A stretch of 64,000 nt of DNA from Piper betle (lineage: Eukaryota > Streptophyta > Magnoliopsida > Piperales > Piperaceae). How positions within the stretch are numbered: position 1 is the first letter of the stretch; every line of letters begins with the position of its first letter. The notes beneath the pieces are model-generated. The model was not told the DNA's origin. It made no database searches and saw nothing but the letters and a program-made list of their open reading frames with translations. Where the stretch lies: positions 41,973 to 105,972 of the forward strand of contig JAURVB010013325.1 in the NCBI GenBank assembly GCA_033002965.1. The letters run 5' to 3'. Made by a program: the position numbers and the translations under genes. Shown one piece after another: positions 50,101-60,545 of the stretch.

Positions 50101-50579
50101 ATTTTATAATTCCAGTAGCCACCTCCTCCAGCAGTGCTAGAAACCTAGCTTCGTACAAATGTAATGTCTTCGTCTCTGATGGAACAAGAACCTACAACAT
50201 CACAGAACACAAGGTAATTTTGACGACGAAGAATTAAAATAACAACAATTTCTGAGCAGCAAAGCTAGCTTAACTTGCAACAGCACGAACATAGCAAAAG
50301 CGTTCTAACTATAAAACCCGAGAAATTCACTGGGCATCCAACTGTTGGAAAAGCAAAAGTAAGTGATGGGTTTTGTTATATTTCTACCTCGTCGGATTGG
50401 AAAGGGAGAAGAGGAAGATGGAGGGAAGAAGAGCTGAGCTTGCACCGGCAGCGGGAAGTAGTAGTAGGAGGACGAGGAGGAGGTAAGAAGAGAGGGAATG
50501 ATAATGATGGAGTGGAGAAGGAGGAAGAAGGTGGCGCGGCACCCGCAAATGGGAAGGATGGCCAGTTCCCGCCGCTCAT
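47182..50579 (-). CDS. LON N-terminal (substrate-binding) domain protein, possibly lacking its central exon
   Basis: Minus-strand exons in transcript order: 50388-50579, 50123-50191, 48290-48424, 47851-47992, 47182-47339; 231 aa, phases consistent. Exon 1 encodes a Ser/Pro-rich plastid-transit-like leader ending LHLPLLPFQSDE. Exon 2 gives VLVPSETKTLHLYEARFLAL, the opening of a Lon N-terminal domain. Exon 3 of the model gives FEAYLRGVVVPMQDAEPECL and a coiled-coil-like segment. The last exons give LLQTRHTNCLRWVEKEPLID, FIPSLAERISFSALQPVTG, and REKLRAMDFLDTTERLTGSM ending SLET. Related plant proteins have a further 60-70 residues between exons 2 and 3 (the core with an FAARYG-like segment). No such exon was found in the 1.7 kb intron 48425-50122 on reading it. 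There is no ATPase or protease domain, so a substrate-binding or regulatory role in the chloroplast is the likely but unproven function. Confidence 0.75.
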
Positions 50580-50655
50580 ACTAACGTCCCAAACCGCTTT
50601 CTCTCATCCATTCAAACCAACCTCCTCATTAATCAATCCAACAAAGCTCAATTAA

Positions 50656-52680
50656 TGTAAAAATTGTATTAGGTGTGACAGAATTTGGTCTAGTAACATA
50701 TTTATATTTTAATTTGAGTACATACCATATCTCTAACAAAAGCAACATTTGATTTGCGTAATCATGGTCTCTGTATTTCCCGATTTTTATTATATGCATT
50801 TATTGGTGTGAAAATTATCGTAGTTATAATTTTTGAATATTTGACTAAAAAATATCAAATTATTATTCAAAATTTAATTCTTAGTATTAGACATATGGTT
50901 CAAGTATTTGACATTTATGCTCGTTGCTATGGCCTTAGTCCGACATTTGGTGAAATGGAGTTTTGCTGGTAGATGGTTATATATTCTCGACACTTCAAGC
51001 TCACTGGATCAAATAAATAACATTAAAAAATAAATATCATAATATAGATCTAAATAAAAATTTCAAGTTCGTATATATGTACTAGTTTAGACATGTGCAA
51101 TGCGCAGGCCGTAACAGACATATTTTTTAAAATTTATTTAAAATAATATAAAAAGTATATAATATTAAAAAGTTCCCTTTTAAATAAAATATGATAATTT
51201 ACTATTTAAAAACCTAATAAAAAACATCCACAATTCTTAGTTGAAAAATCCTATTAAGATGAAAGCTAATATTTGTATTAAACGTTAATATAAATTATCT
51301 TTTACCAAAAAGATTCAAATTTCAAAGTGGCTCTTAACTTTAATCGTTAAAATTATGCTTAAATGTTATGTGATTAACTAAATTTATACATTAGTTTTTT
51401 ATTATTTTCAATATGCAATATATTTTACTTTAATTAATAATATACAAACAAATATAAAGTAATTTAAAATGTAAATATCAATACATATTTAATTTTAAAC
51501 ACAAATTTTCCAAATATATTTAATAATATCTTATTTATTGAAATCAATTTGAAATTATCAAAAAAATTATATGACGAAGTTTTAAAATTAAATATTAATA
51601 TATTATTATATAATCAAATAAAATACTTATTTTAAATAATTAAAAGTAAATATTGGCCAAGTCAAAAAAATTTGGGCGAGTAAGAGACAAAAGTGAAGTA
51701 TTTTGGGCAATTAAGAGGTGGTTTAATTTAATTAATAATATATGAATAAATATAAAATAATTTGAAATGTAAATATTAATAAATATTAAATTTTTAAAAC
51801 AATTTTTTTGAATATATTAAAAAATGTATTGCATATTGAAATCAATTTGAAATTATTTAAAAAATTATAATTTTTTTAAAAATTAAACATTAAATATTAT
51901 ATATAATTAGTTTATAATATTTCTTTAAACAAATAAAAGTAAATATTTACTAAAGGTAATAGGTTTAGGCGAGTGTGAGATGAAAGTGAAGAGTTTTGGG
52001 AAATAGGATGTGGGTTAAGTTTGAGACATGAGAAATTATTACAAAACTACTTAGAGAGTTTGAGAGGTGAGAAATTTAATTAAAAAATTGGAGATGAGCG
52101 TGGGTTAACTACATATTTTAAAAAAGGTCAAAATTAGACGAAAATAAATAAAATTATTTTGTTGTATTATATATATATAACAATAATAATAATAATAATA
52201 AATTTGTGTTTTATTTGGATAAAAATAACTCTCATCGTATTATTTGCGCCACTATTTTTTTAAAATAATCACTTGCACCCGTAACGTGTAAACTGCTTGC
52301 TAAGTTATTAAATTTTTATGACGTTGTCTAAGTATGATGCTTTTGATCAATATAAAAAACTTTTCAATTATGATTATTATATTATAATTGAAGCTAATGG
52401 TTGTTCTTTTCTTATAGTGACGAGCTCATGTCAATTTAGAATATCATTATCTCACAGTTGAAACAAGTGGGTTTTTTTCCATCGATGATGGAGCCAAGTT
52501 TACTAAGTCATCTTCCTTTAAATTAATCATCCTTTAAATTAAATATTAATTTGACTTGACTAAATTCAGCTATTTTAAGAAAAACTAACATAACGACTCC
52601 ACCTGCCTTTAAAAAGAAAAAAGAAAAAAAAATTAGGGTGGCGTAAATTATACTTTTCGTCATTCAAGTATTGCGTAATT
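50656..52680. other. AT-rich spacer with tandem repeats
   Basis: Between the divergent LON-domain gene and the MOZART1 gene. Apart from the 300-bp tandem unit listed separately and a short (AAT)n run at 52170-52200, nothing gene-like is seen. At 51082 the words ACTAGTTTAGACATGTGCAA and GCGCAGG resemble the 5' ends of plant Helitrons, but no 3' end was identified. Confidence 0.45.
51425..52020. repeat. Two-copy tandem repeat, period about 300 bp
   Basis: Copy 1 starts near 51425 and copy 2 near 51725. TAATTAATAATATA is followed by AAATATAAA, TAAATATTAA, TTGAAATCAATTTGAAATTA, then GGGCGAGTAAGAG or GGCGAGTGTGAG and AAAGTGAAG in the same order in both. Divergence is roughly 15-20 percent by eye. 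No ORF is present. Confidence 0.65.
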
Positions 52681-52959
52681 ACTTCTCGTGCCGGCAACCC
52701 CCAACCCCGATCGACGACAAGTATTGGCCGTGGAGGTACTTCCCAGTCCCTTCTCCTCCTCCCTTCTTAACCCTTCGTTTCTCTGATTCGCGTAACTTGA
52801 TTTGATTGGTCTTTTTTTTTTCAAAAATCATTTTGTTTTACTGCCTCATGGCGCTTTTTATCAATGTATGTACCGATTTAGATATTGAAGCACTGTTAAA
52901 TGACTATGTGTGGGTTGATGAACTTTTGGATGTGTTATTGGCTTCAAACTATTTTCATT

Positions 52960-53135
52960 TTTTTTAAAGATGAAATAGACACGAGAAGAACATTTAAAGG
53001 GTAAGGGGAGGGGGGAATGGAAATTTGAGACATGAATCAAGTTCTATTTTCGTTTTTTTTTAAAAAAAAGGGAAAAGACACAAGAAGAACATTTAAAGAT
53101 TAAGGGGGGAAATGGAAATTTGAGACATGAATCAA
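52960..53135. repeat. Tandem duplication of about 85 bp in the MOZART1 5' region
   Basis: The block AGACACGAGAAGAACATTTA ... GGAAATTTGAGACATGAATC near 52977-53040 recurs with few changes at 53067-53134. It lies within the inferred 5' UTR intron of the MOZART1 gene. Confidence 0.75.
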
Positions 53136-53633
53136 AGTCTGTGATATTGGGATGGCACTTATGCGTGGAATTGGAAAATATAGAAGAAAGTAGGATCATT
53201 GAAGTTTGTTTACCTACTTTGTCTTTAAATGTTTATTATAATTTTTAGAGATAATATGAATTAATATTTGCATGAATAATATTTGTGGCTGACAAACGAA
53301 ACGTTGACTATTATAGTGGGGCAGATTGCAGAAGAATAGTTCTCATGGAACAACTTAAAAGAATACTAAATTCGGATTGACTCCTTAAATCCACTGAAGT
53401 TGAGTTGCAAAAATTCAATCCCTAAAATACCGAATCTGCGCAAAACTCGCTTAACCTGTAATGGTAACAAAATTTTTATCTGTAAATGTTCAAAATTTTA
53501 CACTTCCTTTGAATTTTGTGAATGCTCATTATATAATGCTTGGAGAATAATATTTTAAACATGTTTTACAGTGACAGCTTAGAGCACTTGCTGCGGGATA
53601 AAGCTTTCCCTTTTTGTTGCTCAAACATCAGTT

Positions 53634-53846
53634 ATGGATCAAGAAGCAGCTCGCAAAGCTCGGGAGTCGCTCGATTTGGTATTTCACATGTCCAACATTT
53701 TGGACACTGGTCTTGACCGCCACACTCTTTCGTTATTGATTTCCCTCTGTGAGCGAGGTTTGAATCCTGAGGCACTTGCAGCAGTGGTTAAAGAGCTACG
53801 AAGAGATGAAACTCTATTGCAAAATCAAAACACAAGACAACAGTAA
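53634..53846 (+). CDS. GIP1/MZT1: MOZART1 / GIP1 gamma-tubulin ring complex small subunit
   Basis: A single-exon 70-aa protein: MDQEAARKARESLDLVFHMS, then NILDTGLDRHTLSLLISLCE and RGLNPEALAAVVKELRRDE. This is the MOZART1 family signature at its normal size. Family members bind the N-terminus of GCP3-type gamma-tubulin complex proteins and are needed for microtubule nucleation, spindle organisation and, in plants, nuclear envelope integrity. The start is the only Met in a good context, just after a probable 5' UTR acceptor (TTTTACAG ending 53571). The likely first non-coding exon ends with GGAG at 52735 before GTACTT, so the 5' UTR would contain an 836-bp intron. The C-terminal Gln-rich tail (LLQNQNTRQQ) is variable in the family. 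Confidence 0.95.
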   Translation: MDQEAARKARESLDLVFHMSNILDTGLDRHTLSLLISLCERGLNPEALAAVVKELRRDETLLQNQNTRQQ

Positions 53847-55247
53847 CCTTCTGTTCTTCACAATGAAATGATGCCATGGAACGACTTTTCACTTGTTTAG
53901 GTAAGATTTGCTGAAGCAATTTGTTTTATGTCTCCAAAGTTACCTTCAAACTCACCATAAAATTAAGTGGTATGTCTGCATTTTGCTTCTGCTTTTTGAT
54001 TTGTCATTTCACTCTAAGATGGTTTATTTAAGCTTGAAGACCGCATTTAGCTTTAGCTACGCAATGGTTTCTGCTACTATTTCACTAGCTTTTGCAAGGT
54101 GATGAAATGAACCCAAATTCTGAACCCCATACCAGCTTGTTATGTGCCATAACTTTATATAGCGGATCCGTACATCTTTTAAAGTAAATTATAATGTGAG
54201 GGGTCCATTTGGTTGTCTTGTATAAAAAAATATAAAATTTAAAGGTTATAAATTTTATTGTGTTTGGATATTTTTAAATTTAGTCAATAGAATTTAATTT
54301 CAAATAAGTTTATATAAAAACTTTACATGGCGATATTTTTTTATGAAAATCAAAAGAAATTAAAAAAATTTTGGGAAACAAGTGCACATTTGTATGGAAA
54401 AAATATTTTTCATTTTATCTTTTTTATTATTTATTTTCTTATTATCCAAATATGTGAAAAAATTTAAAAAAATTTATGTCATTTTATTTCACTGTGTTTC
54501 CCTTTTATATGATTTTTTTATTTACACTATTTTCAGGTCAGCTCTTGGACCTAATGGAATATTGATGATAGATGCTAATTACCACACTTAACAATTATGG
54601 ATTTATGATACACTCAACTAATATAAATATTGGCGAGGTTTAGTATTTGGAAAACAATTGAGACACTCAGTGTGCCATAGTTCAATCATGCTAAATTTAG
54701 CTTGATCACCAACTCAATTTGCATAAAGTATTTAAAGCCAACGCTTGGCAATCGTTGTACGGTGTAATTTATTCGTTTATGTTTATTTTTTTAAAGTAAT
54801 CTTCTGAAAACTTAGTTAACAAATTTTAAAATTAGCAGAATCTGACGAACAAATATGTGTTAATTTCAATTTTAAATAAAATTTGAGCATATATTTTTAA
54901 TCCAAAAGTACATAAACAAAAATCACATTCACACGAGCGAAAGTATACACTGCCTGTCCTGGCAGGCTTCACTTGAAGTCTAGTTGTCTCAATTTTGGGG
55001 AGTTAAACAATTCTCAAACTCCAAAACAAAGTGAAGTGATTAACTCAATAAACATATCCATCAGTAACTCTTCATAGACGCTGCGGTAAAACATATTGGC
55101 AAGTTCAATAACTAGCCTATACTAATTCCTATATACTTACAGTTTTCAATCGAAACCTAATTTATATGCGACTTTGAGGGCATATCTACACCGTAATCAA
55201 TTTAATTATCAGCGTGCTTCTAAGTAGCATTAGCTTGGTGTTGACTC
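53847..55247. other. 3' flank of MOZART1 and spacer before TFIIIA
   Basis: Contains the MOZART1 3' UTR and AT-rich DNA. From 54201 a segment beginning GGGGTCCATTTGGTTGTCTT looks like the start of a small MITE-type element, but no matching end was identified. No gene is supported. Confidence 0.45.
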
Positions 55248-57415
55248 TCAGTATACCCTTGGATTTGATTCCTCATCATCTTCAGACAGCATCCTCCTCA
55301 AATATTCTGCTCCTGTACCGAAAACAGATTCTAAGCCCTGGCCAGGAGGGACAACCCTCTTTCTCGTTAAAATACCTATGTCGACATCCTTCCTTTTCCT
55401 CCCACCCCTCGAACGCGATTGGAATTGCCTGTCCGCTTCCAAAAAGTCTCCCTGCAATTACATTCACACGTCTGAGCAAATCTCAATTGCTAGACATGCA
55501 GCATGGAAGGAAAAAATATTTCCATACCAGCAGCATGCATATACAGATACACACCATCTCAGTTCAGTAATTACTTACTTGAATAAAAACATGAGCTCCA
55601 GATTTCTCGTGATTGTCCCTTACATGCTTGTATGAAAATGTCTTTTCACATCCAGACACACGACATGTAAATGGTCGAAGATTTAGATGAACAGCTTTGA
55701 CATGTATTTTCAGATTTGACATCTGTGCGTCATTGGCAAAGAAGTGAACTGATGAAATTGAATGACAGTAATCTGCTACTACAACCTCATCATCTTCATT
55801 TAAAAAATGCAGCTAGAGAATGACCTAAATATTTACCGATGAGAATGAAGAGTTGCAATCACTGAAGTCGCAGTGAATTACTTCTGCATCAATATCTTCT
55901 TCGTGTGCTTGCATATGTCGTTTTAAGTTTTTCTTCAGCTGTCGCGTACTGCATACTTCGCATCGGACATACTTGTGAGCAGTAAGAATGTGAGCTTGAA
56001 GGCATTTCGCATTTGAAAAGTACTTCATACATTCTGGTTCACTGCATATTACTTCTGCATACTCCAAATTCACTGAAAAAAACACACACTGAATTCAAAT
56101 TTTTGCACAGAGATAAAAAGAAAAAATTGATAGGTTTCCTGCAGCTGCAAAACTCAAATTGGCATGTATCACAATGATATATATACTGAACTGTAAGATG
56201 CCTACCATGCGATAATTCATGCTTTTTGAGTTTTGATGCAAACTTGAAAGTCTTCCCACATCCACTTTCTGGACAAACATGCACCTTTGGGCTCAATACA
56301 TCAAAGCCCTCCTCATGGAGTTCTTTTACATGTCGTTTCATATTTCCTTGGAAGGCAAACTTTTGATTGCAACTTTCAATTGGACAATTGAAATGTTTTC
56401 CTTCATGCCCCAGAAGATGTCTATTTAAATGGTCTTTCCGTCTATAACTAGCATGACAATCATCCAAAGGACAGCAAAATGGCCTCTGCAAGAAAGCGTG
56501 GTCGCTGCATCAGGCATAACAAGGAATACAGCAAGAAAGTGACATATAGTCTAAATCAGACCCCCATCGAGCTAATTGTTCAGACACTTAGAAATGATAC
56601 CATGTTCAAAGAAATTTGCTAGGTGCAACCTATGAATAAATATTCCCTTCTTTTTTTCATATTCCTTGATAAGTAGACAGAAGTATAGCCATTAAACAAC
56701 CAGATGATAAAAACCGAATAAAAAACTACTCTACAGTACACGAATATCAAACAACATGACTACGAGGAAAAATCAAACCTTGTGCGTGATTGAGGCGTGG
56801 CTTGAAGGAGCTTCGCAGGAGGGTCTCCCCAGCCCTGCTACTGGTCCATTCAAGATCATTCCCATCCGCCTCTTCGCATTTTGGAGTTCTTTCAATTGGG
56901 ATCCAATGCTTCACACATAACCACAAAAAAACCAACAACAATCTGCACATCCAAAACCACTTTAGAACCATTTTCTTCATACCCACATTTCCAACTCGAA
57001 AATAACTTGGAAAAAAAACGATAAAGATTAAAATTTTAAATTTTTTTATAACAAAAGATAAGGGCACCTCGAGAGAGTGGCTTTGCATATGCTGCTTGAG
57101 ATGGGCGGGCTTACGAAAGCTAGCACCGCACTCCTGACAATCGTGGGAAAACGGATGCGGCCCATCTTCACCCAAATCATTCTTCTTCGCCTCTGCTTCA
57201 TCCTGTTCGGATTGAATCAAGCATGATAACGACAGTCACGACGATGTAAACATTGGATAAATCAAATAGCTGGAGGGATTGAAGCGAAACCAGACCTTGT
57301 GGTGGGAGAGGACATGGGAGGCGAGGAGCGATTTCTTGGATCGGCAGATGCCGCAGAATTCGCAGGTGTAGCGACGGATGTCTCGAACGACGGGCTTCTC
57401 CTTCCCATCCGCCAT
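55248..57415 (-). CDS. TFIIIA: Transcription factor IIIA (nine C2H2 zinc fingers)
   Basis: Minus-strand exons in transcript order: 57296-57415, 57068-57202, 56206-56485, 55837-56072, 55579-55722, 55248-55451; 372 aa, phases consistent. Nine C2H2 fingers are visible in order: [108 protein letters not shown] basic region ([16 protein letters not shown]) and an acidic tail (LSEDDEES) follow. The protein binds the 5S rRNA gene internal promoter for Pol III transcription and also binds 5S rRNA itself. Plant orthologs are controlled by alternative splicing of a cassette exon carrying a 5S rRNA mimic; a matching element lies in intron 2 here (56779-56942). An in-frame upstream ATG at 57553 would extend the N-terminus by 46 residues, but 57415 matches the family start better. 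Confidence 0.95.
56779..56942 (-). promoter_or_regulatory. TFIIIA regulatory cassette exon with plant 5S rRNA mimic (P5SM)
   Basis: On the minus strand, an acceptor (GGATGTGCAG) and a donor (CACAAG then GTTTGAT) bracket 164 nt in TFIIIA intron 2. The RNA contains GGATCCCA (56904-56897) and GAACTCC (56889-56883). It then has AGTAGCAGGGCTGGG, GACCCTCCTG and GAAGCTCC between about 56843 and 56808. These match, in order, 5S rRNA words GGATCCCA, GAACTCC, AGTAGTACTAGGATGGG, GACCTCCTG and GAAGTCC. Inclusion after exon 2 (phase 0) gives a stop (TGA) at the 17th codon, and the exon length is not a multiple of three, so inclusion should trigger decay while skipping makes TFIIIA. In the known plant system the mimic controls splicing of this exon through binding of ribosomal protein L5. 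Confidence 0.85.
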
Positions 57416-59456
57416 GGAAGCTCCGTCACCGCCGCTCTGTAAAGTTTCAGATCGTCGTCGTCTTCGTTGAAACCCTAGTCGACCTTTATAGCTCCGGTCG
57501 GCTGATACAGCGACGGGTCTCGGACACGGGTTGCCCATTAGCCCATGGCTCAAAATGGCGAAGGGGCGGGACCCATTGTTGCATCAAATTTAATTTAATA
57601 TATTTAATTTACCTAAATACCAGGTTTTTTAAATAGATTAGATGTAAATTTGTAATAATAACTAGGTTTGGCGGGACTAATGATCATAAGGTTGAGATAT
57701 GCGAGACCTAATTAGGGTCATAGCAGTAATCTGCCGTCAGGCTTAATAATGCCTTTAAGGCCCAATCAATTTTAACCAAATCACTCAATCATTAAATATC
57801 TTAATCCAATTTTTATTATTATACAAATAAATAAATATTTTTATTTATGATTATTTGGTTATTTATCGAGTTTTCTGCCATATTATTTTCTTTAGGGTGC
57901 TAGTTAAAATAGGGTTGGGGATGGTAAGTGTTATAGTAAGCTCATTGTAGTATATTGGTATAAATTACTTAAATTGGAAAAAAATTAACTTAATTATTAT
58001 AATTAGTTTTTAAAACACCACTAATTTAAGTGATTTACATCAACAATTCAAGTGCTAAGTAGGTTATTGTAGCGCTTGATACATCACATTCCTAACTTTA
58101 AAATAGATGTTAAAAATTTTCTCGTGATAAATAATTGACGATTCTGATTGTCGGTTACTACAAAACAAGGTACCTGTAAAGATGTCTAATAAATCAATTG
58201 TCCTTTTAAATTGCGCATACATTTATGTATGTCATTGTCACGAATTGCCCTAGATTGGAGTACTTGTTACGTTTAATTCATTGTCCATATTCGTTCATAA
58301 AAGACTTACCAACGGCATTTTTCTAACTATAATAATGGCATAATAAGAAGACTTAGAACACCCGGCAAAGGATGGGAGCCAATAAATGATGGGGACAGGG
58401 AAGCTATCTTTTCCCAATCAAAATGAGATATACATGACAAGAGAGAGCATTCGTGACGATAATTCTATTTAAGTAGCAGCCAAGAGGCAAGCGGGTTGAC
58501 AACTTCATATATCTTCTAGATCCTTATCTCTATCCACTCCCTCCTAAATTATAATCAACATGTTGAAAAAAATAACTATAATCAACACCAAAAAAAATAA
58601 CGAATATATATTTTTGCCTTCCCAAACATTCTAACATGAGGGGGGAAAAAGAGAGTTTAACTTGACATGTAAACTTGTTTTTTCAATCGTGATATAAAAA
58701 TCCACATTAAAAAGAAGAAAAAAACTAGTTTTTATCGAGGTGTAATGTGGATGCTTTATAATTATTCAATACTGTCATCATATTTGATTTAGATACCGAA
58801 ACCCCAGAACTCGAGTCTGTTTATGTTTAATCTGAATGATTAAATATTCAAATGACACCAAATTTGAAAAAACAAACTAAAGCAAACATCAAAGTGAATA
58901 TCATTATGTAGTGCATTTCTTAATACTTTTGATATTTGTACATAAACACTTAAACTATCTAAATTTTTAGCAAACAAAAGAAACTAATTTTCTAAATTTC
59001 ATTAAAATTTAGACTTTTGCTTATTTTGGCCCATACTTTCGGTCCAAGGCCAGTCAACCTTCTCAATTTTTTGCTCTAAAAAAAACTATTTTGAAGGATA
59101 ATTTTATTAATATAATAAACATTTATCATTTTACGGCAATTATGCCTGAGTTTTCAGCCAACTGGTAATATAAAAAAAATCTTCTATTTTTTTTTCATAT
59201 ATCCCAATAACTGAAAAATTAAAAAAAAAACGAAAGTAAAATAAGAAGCTTCAACCCAATCCGTTCCCATATGGGATTGGCATATCGAAAATATGAAACC
59301 GTCTTCCGAGTTTTAGTGAAGGCAAGGGAGCCCCCCCCCCTTATAAAAAACAAGGCGCCCGGTCTTCTCAATCTCGTCTCCGTAATCTGTTTGATCGATT
59401 GTTTGATTTGTCAAATAGCTTTCGCCCCCTTGCCTACCAACTTTCACGAGGAGAAG
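57416..59456. other. Divergent promoter spacer, TFIIIA to J-domain gene
   Basis: A short GC-rich TFIIIA leader (57416-57560), then AT-rich DNA to about 59330. The J-domain gene leader follows at about 59330-59456 (a run of ten C at 59331). No other gene seen. Confidence 0.45.
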
Positions 59457-60545
59457 ATGAGGAACGCGGCGAGAGGGATAAGAGGACTCAACGGCCTCCA
59501 CCGTGGCCGCTTCCTCTCCGTCGCCCGCGACGGCGGCGGACCACGATCCGTCAACTTTCCCGTGAGGGCCTTGCCGGTGGCCGACGACTACTCCGTCCTC
59601 GGCCTCTCCCCCTTCGCCTCCAAGACCGACGTCAAGCACGCCTACAAGAGGTTGGCTTTGAAGGTATATATATATATACATGTATATACATACATTTATT
59701 TATTATCCTTTCTTTCTTTATTTGTCTCTACGTTTTTTTTTTCATTTTTGTGATGGTGTTCGTCTTTTTTTTGTGATGTTTTTCAGTATCATCCGGATGT
59801 GATCAAAGTGGAGAACGAGAGGCCCGACATTTTCAAGGAGATCAAAGCTGCCTATGAGGTGATTTTTTTGTTCGCTTTGTTTCGTGGCTGGCTTTGATGA
59901 TCATACTTGATATGTTTGGTAATGATCGGGTCCTGATCAAGTTTAGTGTACTTGTTCATACGCTGGATGGTCTTGTTGATTGATTGATTATGTTTCTGTT
60001 AACTGGTTTTTATCCATCGACGTTCTTTTGATCAACGGTTTACCCTAAGAGTTAATCAGGGTTTATCCCAAGAGTAAATCAGAAATTGATATTAACAGTT
60101 CAATGATTTAACTTTTGATCAAACGGGTATAATTTGTACTCAGCGAATGTTCTTTTCTTGGTGAGCAATTCAACTCTTCTTGTAAATATATAAACTACAG
60201 AATCAATGAAATATTTTTTGAGGCTGTGTTTCTCACATAATTCCAAGCTGTTCATTTCGATCTTAGGAGCGAGAGAAAACAACCGAAAAAAGACTGACAA
60301 TTTTAAGATTTTCACTGTTAATATGCCTCCAAAACAATACAACCCTTCTCTCTTTCTTTTGGTAAATAACAGTATCTTCAAATCTATAAATGGGCGTCGA
60401 TGAAAACTTGCAGAGTCTGATGATAAAATTTGAAGAAGAGGAAACAATAGCGGAGGCAGAGGAGTATTACGAGGACGAGTATGACGAATGGGAAGAGTGG
60501 ATGGGTTTTGAAGGAGGGATGCCTGTTGTCTATAATCCTCTGTAA
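59457..60545 (+). CDS. Short organellar J-domain (DnaJ-like) protein
   Basis: Three exons, 59457-59663, 59787-59858 and 60414-60545, give 136 aa. The N-terminus MRNAARGIRGLNGLHRGRFL is Arg/Ala-rich with no acids, consistent with a plastid or mitochondrial targeting peptide. The J-domain begins DDYSVLGLSPFASKTDVKHA, continues YKRLALK and, across the intron, YHPDVIKVENERPDIFKEIK and AAYESLM. The HPD tripeptide that stimulates Hsp70 ATPase is intact. It ends with a very acidic tail (EEEETIAEAEEYYEDEYDEW) and GGMPVVYNPL. There is no Gly/Phe region, zinc finger or C-terminal substrate domain, so it is a type III co-chaperone. An upstream in-frame ATG at 59271 exists but precedes a leader without coding character. 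Confidence 0.88.

Noticed and set aside
56747..57220. Single minus-strand ORF of 157 codons through TFIIIA exon 2 and beyond
   Set aside because: Its second half is intron 2 read-through; the zinc-finger exon ends at 57068 with a good donor.
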